This document shows, piece by piece, positions 24,269 to 32,825 of a stretch of DNA of 36,403 nucleotides; positions within the stretch are counted from its first letter, which is position 1; each line of letters opens with the position of its first letter. A program made the translations under genes and the position numbers. Source of the DNA: Pseudomonas botevensis. Lineage in GTDB: Bacteria > Pseudomonadota > Gammaproteobacteria > Pseudomonadales > Pseudomonadaceae. The notes under the pieces are model-generated. The model was not told the origin of the DNA. It made no database searches and saw only the letters and a program-made list of their open reading frames with translations. The stretch lies in the NCBI RefSeq assembly GCF_019145475.1, contig NZ_JAHTKI010000036.1, positions 1 to 36,403 on the forward strand, given 5' to 3'.

Positions 24269-24952
24269 TCAGAACGCTTCCGGCTCGATCCCGGTAAAGC
24301 TGTCAACGGTCACATGCCCCGCCAGCTCCCCGCCCTCACGGGCCAGGCCGCAGGTCTGCAGGCCGGCAGCCTGGGCCGCGTCGAGTTCCTCGACGATGTC
24401 CGACAGAAACAGAATCTGCTCCGCCTCGACGCCGGTCGCCTGTTGAATCGTGCGGTAGGACTGCACTTCACGCTTCGGCCCCGATGTGGTGTCGAAGTAG
24501 CCGCTGAACAGCGGCGTCAGATCCCCGGCCTCGGAACAGCCGAAAATCAGCTTCTGCGCCTGGATCGAACCGGACGAATACACAAACAGTTGATAACCGG
24601 CCTGATGCCAGCGCTTCAGCGCTTCGACCGTATCCGGGTAGACGTGACCCTTCAATTGCCCGGCCTGATAGCCCTGCTCCCAGATCATGCCTTGCAACGC
24701 CTTGAGCGGCGTGGCCTTGCGGTCTTCGGCGATCCAGCCCAGCAGAATCTCGACCACACGCTCGACGTCAGCCTGCGGTTCATTGCTGTCACGGCGCACG
24801 GCGTCCAGTTGTCCGGCGACATCGGCCCGTTCGGCATTCTGGCGGACGAAATCCGGCAGATGTCTGGCCGCATACGGGAACAGCACGTCGAACACGAAGC
24901 TCACCGCGCTGGTGGTGCCTTCGATGTCAGTGAGGATGACCTTGATCGACAT
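24269..24952 (-). CDS. mtnC: enolase-phosphatase E1 (methionine salvage)
   Basis: 227 residues, the normal MtnC length. HAD motif I is DIEGTTSAVSFVFDVLFPYA (nucleophile D9 in ILTDIEGTT), then FVYSSGSIQAQKL (motif II), GPKREVQSY (motif III Lys) and FLSDIVEELDAA (motif IV). It enolises and dephosphorylates 2,3-diketo-5-methylthiopentyl-1-phosphate to the acireductone that MtnD uses. The start lies 4 bases after the mtnD stop, so it is co-translated. Last gene of the operon, followed by a terminator. mtnA and mtnP/mtnN are not in this window. Confidence 0.97.
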   Translation of the reverse strand: MSIKVILTDIEGTTSAVSFVFDVLFPYAARHLPDFVRQNAERADVAGQLDAVRRDSNEPQADVERVVEILLGWIAEDRKATPLKALQGMIWEQGYQAGQLKGHVYPDTVEALKRWHQAGYQLFVYSSGSIQAQKLIFGCSEAGDLTPLFSGYFDTTSGPKREVQSYRTIQQATGVEAEQILFLSDIVEELDAAQAAGLQTCGLAREGGELAGHVTVDSFTGIEPEAF

Positions 24953-24956
24953 CGGC

Positions 24957-25502
24957 TCAGTCCTCCAGACGCGGGAAGCGGCCGGCGATGTCTTCGCCGG
25001 TGAAGTTGGCGACCCAGCCTTCCGGGTTGTTGAACAGGCGGATCGCCACGAAATGCGGATGCTCGCCCATGTCGAACCAGTGTTTGGTGCCGGCCGGCAC
25101 CGAAATCAGGTCGTTCTTTTCGCAGAGCACGGCGTAGACGTAATCGTCGATGTGCAGGGTAAACAGGCCACGACCGGCGACGAAAAATCGTACTTCGTCC
25201 TCGCCATGGCGGTGTTCCTCGAGGAACTTGGCGCGCAGTTCGGCTTTTTGCGGGTGATCGCTGTTGAGGCTGACCACATCGACGGTGATGTAACCGCGCT
25301 CGGTCATCAGTTTGTCGATCTGCTCCCGGTAGGCGCCGATCACCTCTTCCTGGCTGGCGCCGGGCTGGATCTTCGCGGCAGCTTGCCAGCGGTCGAAACG
25401 CACGCCCTGCTCGGCCAGGGTCGAGGCGATGTCTTCGAAATGGGTCAGCACCTTGTTGGGAATCTCGGGGCTGGAAACGTGGTAGACAGACAGGCTGCTC
25501 AT
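24957..25502 (-). CDS. mtnD: acireductone dioxygenase
   Basis: 181 residues from MSSLSVYHVSSPEIPNKVLT, with GAGGAA upstream. The cupin metal ligands are H97 and H99 in EEHRHGEDE, E103, and H141 in GTKHWFDMG. It oxidises acireductone to the 2-keto acid of methionine plus formate (Fe form) or to off-pathway products (Ni form). It sits between mtnB (99-base gap) and mtnC (4-base gap). Cytosolic. Identity is very sure. Confidence 0.97.
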   Translation of the reverse strand: MSSLSVYHVSSPEIPNKVLTHFEDIASTLAEQGVRFDRWQAAAKIQPGASQEEVIGAYREQIDKLMTERGYITVDVVSLNSDHPQKAELRAKFLEEHRHGEDEVRFFVAGRGLFTLHIDDYVYAVLCEKNDLISVPAGTKHWFDMGEHPHFVAIRLFNNPEGWVANFTGEDIAGRFPRLED

Positions 25503-25601
25503 GGGGCAATTCCTCGGTATCGGCGACGCCGTCCGGTTTGTGGACACCGGTCGGGCGTGGCTCTGCATCAGGCGGTCGGCGACTGTGGCGCAGTCTGGCC
25601 G

Positions 25602-26222
25602 TTAACGGTTGAGTACGCTGCGGGTTTTCAACTCGCATTCAAACAGGAATTCGAAAGCCTCGATCTGCCGCAGTGCGTCGCTCATGCGCGCACCCCAGGT
25701 GTAGAGGCCGTGGCCACGGATCAGATAACCCACGCAATAGGGATGGGCGTCGAGCCAAGGCTGCACCTTGGCGGCGAGGCGCGCAATGTCCTGATCGTTG
25801 TCGAAGATCGGCACGCGCACCCGGGATTCGTGGGTGGAAATGCCGCTGAAGGCTTTTTGCAGTTCGTAGTCTTCGAACTCGATGAAGTCTTCCGGGGTCA
25901 GGCGCGACAGCACGGTGGCGTTCACCGAATGGGTGTGCAATACCGCACCGATTTCCTCGCGCCAGCGATAGAGCTGGGTGTGCAGCAGGGTTTCGGCGGA
26001 CGGTTTCTTGCCCGGCTCCAGGCTGTTGCCGTCGAGGTCTGTTGCCAGCACGTCGTCCAGGCCCAGTTGGCCCTTGTGTTTGCCGGAGACGGTCAGCAGC
26101 GCTTCGGTCGGCGACAGCCGTGTCGAGTAATTGCTGCTGGTAGCCGGCGACCAGCCGCGACCATAAAGAAACTGCCCGGCATCGATGATTTGCTGGGCGA
26201 GCTGTTCACGCGTAAGGCTCAT
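25602..26222 (-). CDS. mtnB: methylthioribulose-1-phosphate dehydratase
   Basis: 206 residues. Class II aldolase-type Zn site: VLHTHSVNATVLSRL, and RGHGLYTWGARMSDAL near residue 175. NYSTRLSPTEALLTVSGKHKG is typical of MtnB. It dehydrates methylthioribulose-1-phosphate to the diketo compound used by MtnC. Its start ATG overlaps the MFS stop as ATGA (26219-26222), which points to translational coupling. Confidence 0.96.
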   Translation of the reverse strand: MSLTREQLAQQIIDAGQFLYGRGWSPATSSNYSTRLSPTEALLTVSGKHKGQLGLDDVLATDLDGNSLEPGKKPSAETLLHTQLYRWREEIGAVLHTHSVNATVLSRLTPEDFIEFEDYELQKAFSGISTHESRVRVPIFDNDQDIARLAAKVQPWLDAHPYCVGYLIRGHGLYTWGARMSDALRQIEAFEFLFECELKTRSVLNR

Positions 26223-27364
26223 GGCCTGTCCTCTTGCATACGTGTGGCAATGATAACGGCAGCAGCGAGCGCCGCGAGACTGGCAATACTAAAGGTCAAT
26301 GTGGCGCCCAGGGCATTCCAGCTGTAACCGGCATACAGCGCGCCGAGCGCACCACCGGTGCCGGCCAGCGCGGCGTACAACGCCTGGCCCTGGCCTTGCT
26401 GACGTGCGCCGAAACTACGTTGCACGAACTGGATGGCAGCGGCGTGAAAGCTGCCGAAGGTCGCCGCGTGCAGCACCTGCGCGAACAGCAACACCCCGAG
26501 GAACTCGGCGAACGCTCCGAGCAGCACCCAGCGCAGTGCCGCCAGCAGGAAACTCGCCATCAACACCCGGCGCAACGAAAAACGCGCGAGGATCCGGCTC
26601 ATCGCCATGAACATCAGCACTTCGGCGACCACACCGACCGCCCAGAGCATGCCGATCACGCCGCGGCTGTAGCCCAGTCGCTCAAGGTGCAACGTCAGAA
26701 ACGTGTAATACGGCCCGTGGCTCATCTGCATCAGCGCAACGCAGCCATAAAACGCCAGCACGCCAGGACTGCGCAACTGCTTGAGAAAGCCCTCGCCGGT
26801 CGGCCGGTTGCCCTGGGCCGGTTGCGCATTCGGCACCCACAGGCTGCTGAGCACGATTCCGGCCATGATCAGCACCAGCGCCGCCGGATAGATGTCGAGG
26901 CTGAGCCACTCGAACAACCGGCCCAGCGCGACCACAGTGATGATGAAGCCGATCGAACCCCAGAGACGAATCTGGCTGTAGCGCGAGGTCTGGCCCTGCA
27001 AGTGCGCCAGGGTGATGACTTCGAACTGCGGCAACACCGCGTGCCAGAAGAAGGCGTGCAGGGCCATGACCATCGCCAGCCAGGCGTAGCTCTTGCTGAC
27101 GAAGATCAGCGAAAAGGTCAGCAGCGTACACACCGCGCCAAAGCGCACGATGGCCAGGCGTCGGCCGGTGTAGTCACCGAGCCAGCCCCAGATGTTCGGC
27201 GCGACGCAGCGCATCAGCATCGGGATCGCCACCAGCTCACCGATGCGCGCGGCGCTGAATCCGAGGTGATCGAAGTACAGCGCCAGAAACGGCGCCGTCG
27301 AGCCGAGCAAGGCGAAATAGAACAGATAGAAACTGGACAGCCGCCAGTACGGGAGCGCCGCCAC
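26219..27364 (-). CDS. MFS transporter, 12-helix, phenylpropionate-permease-like
   Basis: 381 residues with about 12 predicted membrane helices. It starts at GTG (MAALPYWRLSSFYLFYFALL), and a typical inter-helix basic loop is GDYTGRRLAIVRF. The first-half signature APFLALYFDHLGFSAARIG resembles the MFS_1_like/HcaT group (3-phenylpropionate and nucleoside-type permeases). It lies in the aroC-MFS-mtnBDC operon and overlaps mtnB, so the cargo might be a methylthio compound (MTA or MTR) or an aromatic compound; the context favours the former but cannot prove it. In P. aeruginosa I recall the same neighbourhood. Confidence 0.92.
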   Translation of the reverse strand: MAALPYWRLSSFYLFYFALLGSTAPFLALYFDHLGFSAARIGELVAIPMLMRCVAPNIWGWLGDYTGRRLAIVRFGAVCTLLTFSLIFVSKSYAWLAMVMALHAFFWHAVLPQFEVITLAHLQGQTSRYSQIRLWGSIGFIITVVALGRLFEWLSLDIYPAALVLIMAGIVLSSLWVPNAQPAQGNRPTGEGFLKQLRSPGVLAFYGCVALMQMSHGPYYTFLTLHLERLGYSRGVIGMLWAVGVVAEVLMFMAMSRILARFSLRRVLMASFLLAALRWVLLGAFAEFLGVLLFAQVLHAATFGSFHAAAIQFVQRSFGARQQGQGQALYAALAGTGGALGALYAGYSWNALGATLTFSIASLAALAAAVIIATRMQEDRP

Positions 27365-27398
27365 GCCCGTCAGACCGCAGCGGCTACAGAGTCACCCA

Positions 27399-28490
27399 TC
27401 AAAGCTGACCCAGGATCGGCGTACTCACGCGCACATCGGCGTTCTGCCCGCGATGACGCAGCAGGTGGTCCATCAGCACGATCGCCATCATCGCTTCGGC
27501 AATCGGCGTGGCGCGGATGCCAACGCAGGGGTCATGACGACCTTTGGTGATGACCTCGACCGGGTTGCCATGGATGTCGATCGAACGGCCCGGCGTGGTG
27601 ATGCTCGATGTCGGCTTCAAGGCCAGATGGGCAACGATCGGCTGACCGGACGAGATACCGCCGAGGATGCCGCCAGCGTTGTTGCTGAGGAAACCTTCCA
27701 GGGTCAGTTCATCGCGGTGTTCGGTGCCACGCTGGGCGACCGAGGCGAAACCGGCGCCGATTTCCACACCCTTGACGGCATTGATGCTCATCAGCGCGTG
27801 CGCCAGTTCGGCGTCGAGACGGTCGAAGATCGGCTCGCCGAGGCCAGGCATCACGCCCTCGGCCACCACGGTGATCTTCGCCCCGACCGAGTCCTGGTCG
27901 CGGCGCAACTGGTCCATGTAGGCTTCCAGCTCCGGCACCTTGTCCGGGTCCGGACTGAAGAACGCGTTCTGCTCTACCGAATCCCAGGTCTTGAACGGGA
28001 TTTCAATCGGCCCGAGCTGGCTCATGTAGCCACGAATGACGATGCCCTGGGTCGCCAGGTACTTCTTGGCGATAGCGCCAGCGGCCACGCGCATGGCGGT
28101 TTCCCGCGCCGAACTGCGACCGCCGCCGCGATAGTCGCGCTCGCCGTATTTGTGGTGGTAGGTGTAGTCGGCATGGGCCGGGCGGAACAGATCCTTGATC
28201 GCCGAGTAGTCCTTGGACTTCTGGTCGGTGTTGCGGATCAGCAGGCCGATGGCGCAACCGGTGGTGCGGCCCTCGAACACGCCGGAGAGGATTTCGACTT
28301 CATCGGCTTCCTGGCGCTGGGTGGTGTGGCGGCTGGTGCCCGGCTTGCGGCGATCGAGGTCGCGCTGCAGGTCTTCCAAGGAAATCTCCAGGCCCGGCGG
28401 GCAGCCGTCGACAATGGCGACCAACGCCGGACCATGGCTTTCGCCTGCGGTGGTGACAGTGAACAACTTGCCGTAGGTATTGCCGGACAT
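27399..28490 (-). CDS. aroC: chorismate synthase
   Basis: 363 residues beginning MSGNTYGKLFTVTTAGESHG, the family signature. Others are GRSSARETAMRVAAGAIAKK, EIGAGFASVAQRGTEHRDEL and NNAGGILGGISSGQPI, with RHDPCVGIRATPIAEAM near the end. It converts EPSP to chorismate using reduced FMN, the last common step of aromatic synthesis. It is the first gene of the leftward group, 34 bases before the MFS start. Full length and clearly functional. Confidence 0.98.
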   Translation of the reverse strand: MSGNTYGKLFTVTTAGESHGPALVAIVDGCPPGLEISLEDLQRDLDRRKPGTSRHTTQRQEADEVEILSGVFEGRTTGCAIGLLIRNTDQKSKDYSAIKDLFRPAHADYTYHHKYGERDYRGGGRSSARETAMRVAAGAIAKKYLATQGIVIRGYMSQLGPIEIPFKTWDSVEQNAFFSPDPDKVPELEAYMDQLRRDQDSVGAKITVVAEGVMPGLGEPIFDRLDAELAHALMSINAVKGVEIGAGFASVAQRGTEHRDELTLEGFLSNNAGGILGGISSGQPIVAHLALKPTSSITTPGRSIDIHGNPVEVITKGRHDPCVGIRATPIAEAMMAIVLMDHLLRHRGQNADVRVSTPILGQL

Positions 28491-28620
28491 GCAGAACGCT
28501 CCGTGAAATCAAACCCAAATTCGTGATGTGCGCCAGTATACGCAGCCTAACCGACTAGTTCATCCTCGAACCTTAGTGGTGTTGGCGAGTCCAACCGGCA
28601 CCTTGGCAAATGATGGCGTG

Positions 28621-29574
28621 ATGATGCTGCGAGTTTTGATCTTGAGCCTTACCCTGTTTACTGGCTTCGTCCAGGCGACTGTCCTGCAACGTCCGGTGAC
28701 TTTGGACACCGGTCGCGGCGAACTTTTCGGCTCGCTGTTGCTGCCCAAATCCGACAATCCAGTGCCGGTTGTCCTGATTCTTTCAGGTTCGGGTCCTACA
28801 GATCGTGACGGAAACAACCCCGACGGCGGACGCAACGACAGCCTCAAGCGCCTGGCCTGGGTGCTGGCCAAACACAATGTCGCCAGCGTGCGCTTCGACA
28901 AGCGCGGCGTCGCCGCGAGCCTGGCCGCGACCCCGGACGAGCGTAATCTGACGGTCGATGCCTACGTGGCGGATGCGGTGGCCTGGGGCAACAAGCTCAA
29001 GGCCGATCCGCGCTTCGGCCCGTTGATCCTGCTCGGCCACAGCGAAGGTGCGCTGATTGCCACACTCGCCGCGCCACAGGTGGATGCCGCCGGGGTGATT
29101 TCCCTGTCCGGCAGCGCCCGGCCGATCGATCAGGTGCTGCGCCAGCAATTGGCGCAACGCCTGCCGCCACCGCTGATGCTGCGCAGCAACCAATTGCTCG
29201 ACAGCCTCAAGGCCGGGCACACCGACGACAATGTGCCGGCGCCGTTGCAGGTGATTTTCCGTCCGAGCGTGCAGCCGTACCTGATCTCGCTGTTTCGTCA
29301 GGAGCCGGCGAAAGCCTTCGCGAAACTGACAATGCCGGCGCTGATCGTTCAGGGCAGCAACGACATTCAGGTTCAGGTCGACGACGCGAAGCGGCTCAAG
29401 GCTGCCAAACCGGACGCACAACTGGCCTTGATCGAAGGGATGAACCACGTTTTGCGCATCGTGCCCAACGACGTCAAACGCCAGTTGGCGTCCTATAAAG
29501 ATCCGAATCTGCCGCTGGCGGCGGAACTGGGCAGCCGGATCCTCGAGTTTATTGACGGACTTCGTACCCGATAA
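28621..29574 (+). CDS. secreted alpha/beta hydrolase
   Basis: 317 residues from the double ATG at 28621 (MMLRVLILSLTLFTGFVQAT), which begins a signal peptide; upstream in-frame codons add an unlikely N terminus. The alpha/beta fold features are ILSGSGPTDRDGNNPDGGRN (oxyanion loop), RFDKRGVAAS, nucleophile S141 in LLGHSEGALIA, an Asp in QGSNDIQVQVDDAKRL and a His in EGMNHVLRIV. This is the family of periplasmic serine hydrolases with a DUF3530/dienelactone-like fold; substrate unknown. Ribosome site weak. Divergent from aroC, no shared operon. Confidence 0.88.
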   Translation: MMLRVLILSLTLFTGFVQATVLQRPVTLDTGRGELFGSLLLPKSDNPVPVVLILSGSGPTDRDGNNPDGGRNDSLKRLAWVLAKHNVASVRFDKRGVAASLAATPDERNLTVDAYVADAVAWGNKLKADPRFGPLILLGHSEGALIATLAAPQVDAAGVISLSGSARPIDQVLRQQLAQRLPPPLMLRSNQLLDSLKAGHTDDNVPAPLQVIFRPSVQPYLISLFRQEPAKAFAKLTMPALIVQGSNDIQVQVDDAKRLKAAKPDAQLALIEGMNHVLRIVPNDVKRQLASYKDPNLPLAAELGSRILEFIDGLRTR

Positions 29575-29617
29575 GCGCCGTTACCCTCCAGTCTTGCAAA
29601 AAGCGGCCGATAAGCCT

Positions 29618-29645
29618 TTGTCGCCAGCGTACCGGCTGGCGACAA
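29618..29645. other. hairpin between hydrolase stop and next gene
   Basis: Perfect stem TTGTCGCCAG / CTGGCGACAA with an 8-base loop; 43 bases after the hydrolase stop and 25 before the next ATG. It could end the hydrolase transcript or lie in the leader of the next. No T run. Confidence 0.45.
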
Positions 29646-29670
29646 GCAGCTTGGACAGGATCTCGCCGTT

Positions 29671-30462
29671 ATGACTGATACCCAGACTTCACCCGACACC
29701 ACCGCTGAAAAAGACGCACCGCCAGCGGTCGAGCTGCCTTGGGCGGATGTCCACGTCGAGCACCACAAGATGCTCCGCCTGGCGCCGTTGCAGACCGATC
29801 GCAACACCGGCGGGCGGCCGCTGCGCTTTGTCGAATTCGGTTACGCCGAGCGCAACAGCAAGGAACACAGCCTGATGCGCATGGCGATCAAGCTACCCGC
29901 TCAGCGCGTGCGTAAAGAACAGAACCAGCTCGACGTGTGGGTCGACCACAAGACCAAACGCGTGCACTTCGGTCCGGACAGCGGTTTGCAGATCGAACCG
30001 CTGAATCGCGGCATCGGCCGTTTCATGGCGGCTCAGGGCATCACCTGGGCGAAAAAGCGCTGGCCCGGCTACACCGTCGACGGCATGGACTTGAACAACA
30101 AGGACGCGCTGAACGAAGACACCCGCCTGCGCCGCGATCATTTCCTGCGGGTACACGGTTTCGACGTGGCATACGCCGACGCCCAGCACCTCAAAGGCAG
30201 TGTCAAAGAGGTTCAGGTCGGTGACCTGCTCGCGGACTGGAACAGCGAAAAACTGCAGATCGTCGAGATTCTCGAAGCGGCGCAGATGCTGCAACAGGCC
30301 GAGCAGAACCTGGCCGAGCAGGAAGTGAAGCTGAAAAAGCAGGAAGAGAAAGTCAGCAAGTTCAAGCGTGAAGACGCCGGACTGCGCTTCACCATTACGT
30401 GCCTGGTGGCGTTTGCGGTGTTTCAGGCCGGGTTGCTGATCTGGATTGCTACCCATCGGTAA
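29671..30462 (+). CDS. tail-anchored coiled-coil protein, 263 aa
   Basis: Starts MTDTQTSPDTTAEKDAPPAV. The central domain (residues ~30-190) has no motif I know. Residues 205-240 form a charged coiled coil (QAEQNLAEQEVKLKKQEEKV), and residues 244-260 a single C-terminal membrane helix (ITCLVAFAVFQAGLLIWIA) ending in THR. This layout is that of a tail-anchored inner-membrane protein with a large cytosolic domain. I recall a similarly placed uncharacterised gene in P. aeruginosa (PA1679). Function unknown. Confidence 0.85.
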   Translation: MTDTQTSPDTTAEKDAPPAVELPWADVHVEHHKMLRLAPLQTDRNTGGRPLRFVEFGYAERNSKEHSLMRMAIKLPAQRVRKEQNQLDVWVDHKTKRVHFGPDSGLQIEPLNRGIGRFMAAQGITWAKKRWPGYTVDGMDLNNKDALNEDTRLRRDHFLRVHGFDVAYADAQHLKGSVKEVQVGDLLADWNSEKLQIVEILEAAQMLQQAEQNLAEQEVKLKKQEEKVSKFKREDAGLRFTITCLVAFAVFQAGLLIWIATHR

Positions 30463-30484
30463 GATTCAACACCCAGGCAACGCA

Positions 30485-30550
30485 TTCGCGGGCAAGCCCG
30501 CTCCCACAAGGATCGCCATGAACCCGTGGGAGCGGGCTTGCCCGCGAAGC
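30485..30550. repeat. inverted pair of Pseudomonas REP elements
   Basis: Two near-identical REPs in opposite orientation (TTCGCGGGCAAGCCCGCTCC at 30485-30508 and GTGGGAGCGGGCTTGCCCGC at 30526-30550), separated by 17 bases, between convergent genes. A BIME of the common Pseudomonas type. Confidence 0.85.
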
Positions 30551-30559
30551 TTTTAAGGG

Positions 30560-31468
30560 TCAGATGCGCGAGGCGAACAACGCCTGATGGTCGCGGCATT
30601 GCTCGGCAGTCAGCATGAACACACCATGCCCGCCGCGCTGGAACTCCAGCCAGGCGAAATCGACTTCCGGGTACAACGCTTCGACATGCACCTGGCTGTT
30701 GCCGACCTCAACAATCAGCAAGCCTTTCTCGGTCAGGTGATCCGCCGCTTCGGCGAGCATCCGGCGCACCAGGTTCAGACCGTCGTCACCGCAGGCCAGG
30801 CCCAGTTCCGGTTCGTGCTGGTACTCGTCCGGCATGTCGGCGAAATCTTCCGCATCGACATAAGGCGGGTTCGACACGATCAAGTCGAAACGCTGCCCCG
30901 GCAAACCGTCGAAGCCATCGCCCTGAACGGTGAACACGCGCTCGTCGACGCCATGGCGCTCGATGTTCTGATTGGCTACTTCCAGCGCTTCGAACGACAG
31001 ATCCGCCAGCACCACTTCAGCGTCCTGGAACTCGTAGGCACAGGCGATGCCGATGCAACCGGAGCCGGTGCACAGGTCGAGAATCCGCGCCGGCTCAGTG
31101 CCGATCCACGGCGCAAAGCGGTTTTCGATCAGCTCGCCAATCGGCGAACGCGGGATCAGCACGCGCTCGTCGACGATGAACGACATGCCGCAGAACCAGG
31201 CTTCACCCAACAGGTACGCGGTCGGAATGCGCTCTTCGATGCGGCGTTTGAGCAGGCGTTGCAGGTTGACCAGTTCATCGTCTTCCAGCGCGCAGTCAAG
31301 ATAGGCGTCGGCGATTTCCCATGGCAGGTGCAGCGCGCCCAGCACCAGTTGCCGGGCTTCGTCCCAGGCGTTGTCGGTGCCATGGCCGAAAAACAGATCC
31401 TCCCCATGGAAGCGGCTGACGGCCCAACGGATATGGTCACGCAGGGTACGAAGGCGGGAAGTGATCAC
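30560..31468 (-). CDS. prmB: 50S ribosomal protein L3 glutamine methyltransferase
   Basis: 302 residues. An N-terminal helical domain carries RRIEERIPTAYLLGEAWF (PrmB-type). The SAM-binding motif is ILDLCTGSGCIGIACAYEF, and the substrate-binding NPPY is in LIVSNPPYVDAEDFADMP. It methylates a glutamine of ribosomal protein L3 and, like HemK/PrmC, acts on Gln side chains. It starts at GTG (31466-31468). Length and signatures match PrmB, not PrmC. Divergent from the isochorismatase-fold gene. Confidence 0.95.
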   Translation of the reverse strand: MITSRLRTLRDHIRWAVSRFHGEDLFFGHGTDNAWDEARQLVLGALHLPWEIADAYLDCALEDDELVNLQRLLKRRIEERIPTAYLLGEAWFCGMSFIVDERVLIPRSPIGELIENRFAPWIGTEPARILDLCTGSGCIGIACAYEFQDAEVVLADLSFEALEVANQNIERHGVDERVFTVQGDGFDGLPGQRFDLIVSNPPYVDAEDFADMPDEYQHEPELGLACGDDGLNLVRRMLAEAADHLTEKGLLIVEVGNSQVHVEALYPEVDFAWLEFQRGGHGVFMLTAEQCRDHQALFASRI

Positions 31469-31707
31469 GGCGCAGAACTCCAGAAAAAACGACTGGCGAT
31501 TCTAGCAGCCAAAACGCGCCACGACGACGCAGGAAAAACTCTGGGTCACCAGTAGGACTTTTCCGATTTTCTATTCAGCTATTGAACAGAACGTGTAACT
31601 TGACAAGGCTGCAGGCCAGTAACGACGGTGCCTACGATGGTAGCGATTCACAGAAGCGCTCAGCCAGAGGACAATGTCGCAAAAGCCCCACCCCAAGGAG
31701 CCCCAGA

Positions 31708-32298
31708 ATGTCCGTTCCAAAAACGATGTTTCAACTCAGCGGTCGCGGTTACGCAGCGGCCACGTTGAGCCATGCCACCCTGGTCATCATCGATGCCCAG
31801 AAAGAATATCTCAGTGGCCCGCTGGCCCTGAGCGGCATGGACGCAGCTGTCGCGAACATCAAACAACTGGTGACCGCCGCCCGCGCGGCCGGTCGACCGA
31901 TCGTGCATGTGCGTCACCTCGGCACCGTCGGCGGCCTGTTCGACCCGCAGGGCGAGCGCGGCGAGTTCATCGCCGGGCTGGAACCCCTGAGCGATGAAAC
32001 CGTCATCGGCAAACTGCTGCCGAGCGCGTTCCACGGCACCGAACTCTACGATCACCTGCAAACCATCGGCTCGCTGGACCTGATCGTCTGCGGCTTCATG
32101 AGTCATTCCAGCGTCAGCACCACTGTGCGCGCAGCGAAAAACCTGGGCTTCCGTTGCACCCTCGTCGAAGATGCCTGCGCCACCCGCGACCTGCCGTTCA
32201 AGGGCCGCGTGCTCAGTGCCGAGCAGGTGCAGGAAGCGGAAATGGCGATCATGGCCGACAACTTCGCCACGCTCGCCAAGACCCAGGATTTCGCCTGA
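31708..32298 (+). CDS. isochorismatase-fold hydrolase with Ser at the nucleophile position
   Basis: 196 residues from MSVPKTMFQLSGRGYAAATL, with AAGGAG 8 to 13 bases before the ATG. The cysteine-hydrolase fold is plain: D29 in VIIDAQKEY, K102 in VIGKLLPSAF, and the nucleophile-loop block CGFMSHSSVSTTVRAA. But where the usual motif has Cys (GxxTHxCVxxT) this protein has S135 (AGC codon at 32110). Thus it may be an isochorismatase-like non-Cys hydrolase, a slow Ser enzyme, or non-catalytic. It is neighboured by prmB, an Smr gene and folE as in P. aeruginosa. Substrate unknown. Confidence 0.88.
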   Translation: MSVPKTMFQLSGRGYAAATLSHATLVIIDAQKEYLSGPLALSGMDAAVANIKQLVTAARAAGRPIVHVRHLGTVGGLFDPQGERGEFIAGLEPLSDETVIGKLLPSAFHGTELYDHLQTIGSLDLIVCGFMSHSSVSTTVRAAKNLGFRCTLVEDACATRDLPFKGRVLSAEQVQEAEMAIMADNFATLAKTQDFA

Positions 32299-32308
32299 AT
32301 CAGCGCTC

Positions 32309-32335
32309 GATGAGCGGCCCATGCCGCCGCTCATC
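32309..32335 (+). terminator. hairpin after the isochorismatase-fold gene
   Basis: GATGAGCGGC, 7-base loop, GCCGCTCATC: perfect 10-bp stem 10 bases after the stop; no T run follows, so termination is only probable. Confidence 0.5.
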
Positions 32336-32430
32336 CGCAAAAAGCTCGCATTTGCTTCAATTACCCTAGCCTCAGGAACAACCCGGTCAACTCCCGGTCG
32401 AAGGGCCGATACCCATTGAGGAAGGTCGGA

Positions 32431-32751
32431 ATGAAGTTATCCGATGGATTTGACGCTCGCCGCTTGCGGCCCAAAGGCCAAAGCAACTGGCGATTTCGAT
32501 TCGGCGCGGCGATCGCTGCCATTCTGGCGACGTTCGGCGTGCTGCTGGCGATGGCCGGGGCCGCCAGCCTGCTGGGGCACCCGCCGGCCCTCGGCGATTT
32601 GAACGCAACACCCCTCGGCTCGGCGATCATTCTCGCGGTCGGCCTGTTGTTCCTGTATTTCGGCGTGGCCCTGTGGCGTCGTTGCCGACGTCGCGCACGG
32701 CAATCGCGGGAACTGAACATGTCCCCGCACCTGATGAAAAAACACGACTGA
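32431..32751 (+). CDS. small membrane protein, 106 aa, two helices
   Basis: From MKLSDGFDARRLRPKGQSNW, with GAGGAAGG before the ATG; an in-frame TTG five codons earlier is rejected. Two hydrophobic helices (about residues 27-45 and 65-82) are separated by a periplasmic-sized loop, and a basic tail (WRRCRRRARQ) sits in the cytosol. I do not recognise a family. Followed by a terminator, then the smr gene. Confidence 0.72.
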   Translation: MKLSDGFDARRLRPKGQSNWRFRFGAAIAAILATFGVLLAMAGAASLLGHPPALGDLNATPLGSAIILAVGLLFLYFGVALWRRCRRRARQSRELNMSPHLMKKHD

Positions 32752-32755
32752 ATCG

Positions 32756-32784
32756 ACGGCCTGGCTTTTTGCCGGGCCGTTTTG
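32756..32784 (+). terminator. intrinsic terminator after the membrane protein gene
   Basis: ACGGCCTGGC-TTTTT-GCCGGGCCGT (one G-T pair) followed by TTTTG, 4 bases after the stop. Confidence 0.8.
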
Positions 32785-32825
32785 TTTCGACTTGGGTAAA
32801 CTGGCCGCCCTTCGCGGAGGCTGAC

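Noticed and set aside
26234..27550. 438-residue plus-strand frame opposite the MFS transporter
   Set aside because: Antisense of hydrophobic codons, giving an Arg/His/Gln-rich chain with no known fold.
31582..31707. Longer N terminus of the isochorismatase-fold protein
   Set aside because: The ribosome site AAGGAG fits the ATG at 31708, and the family starts there.
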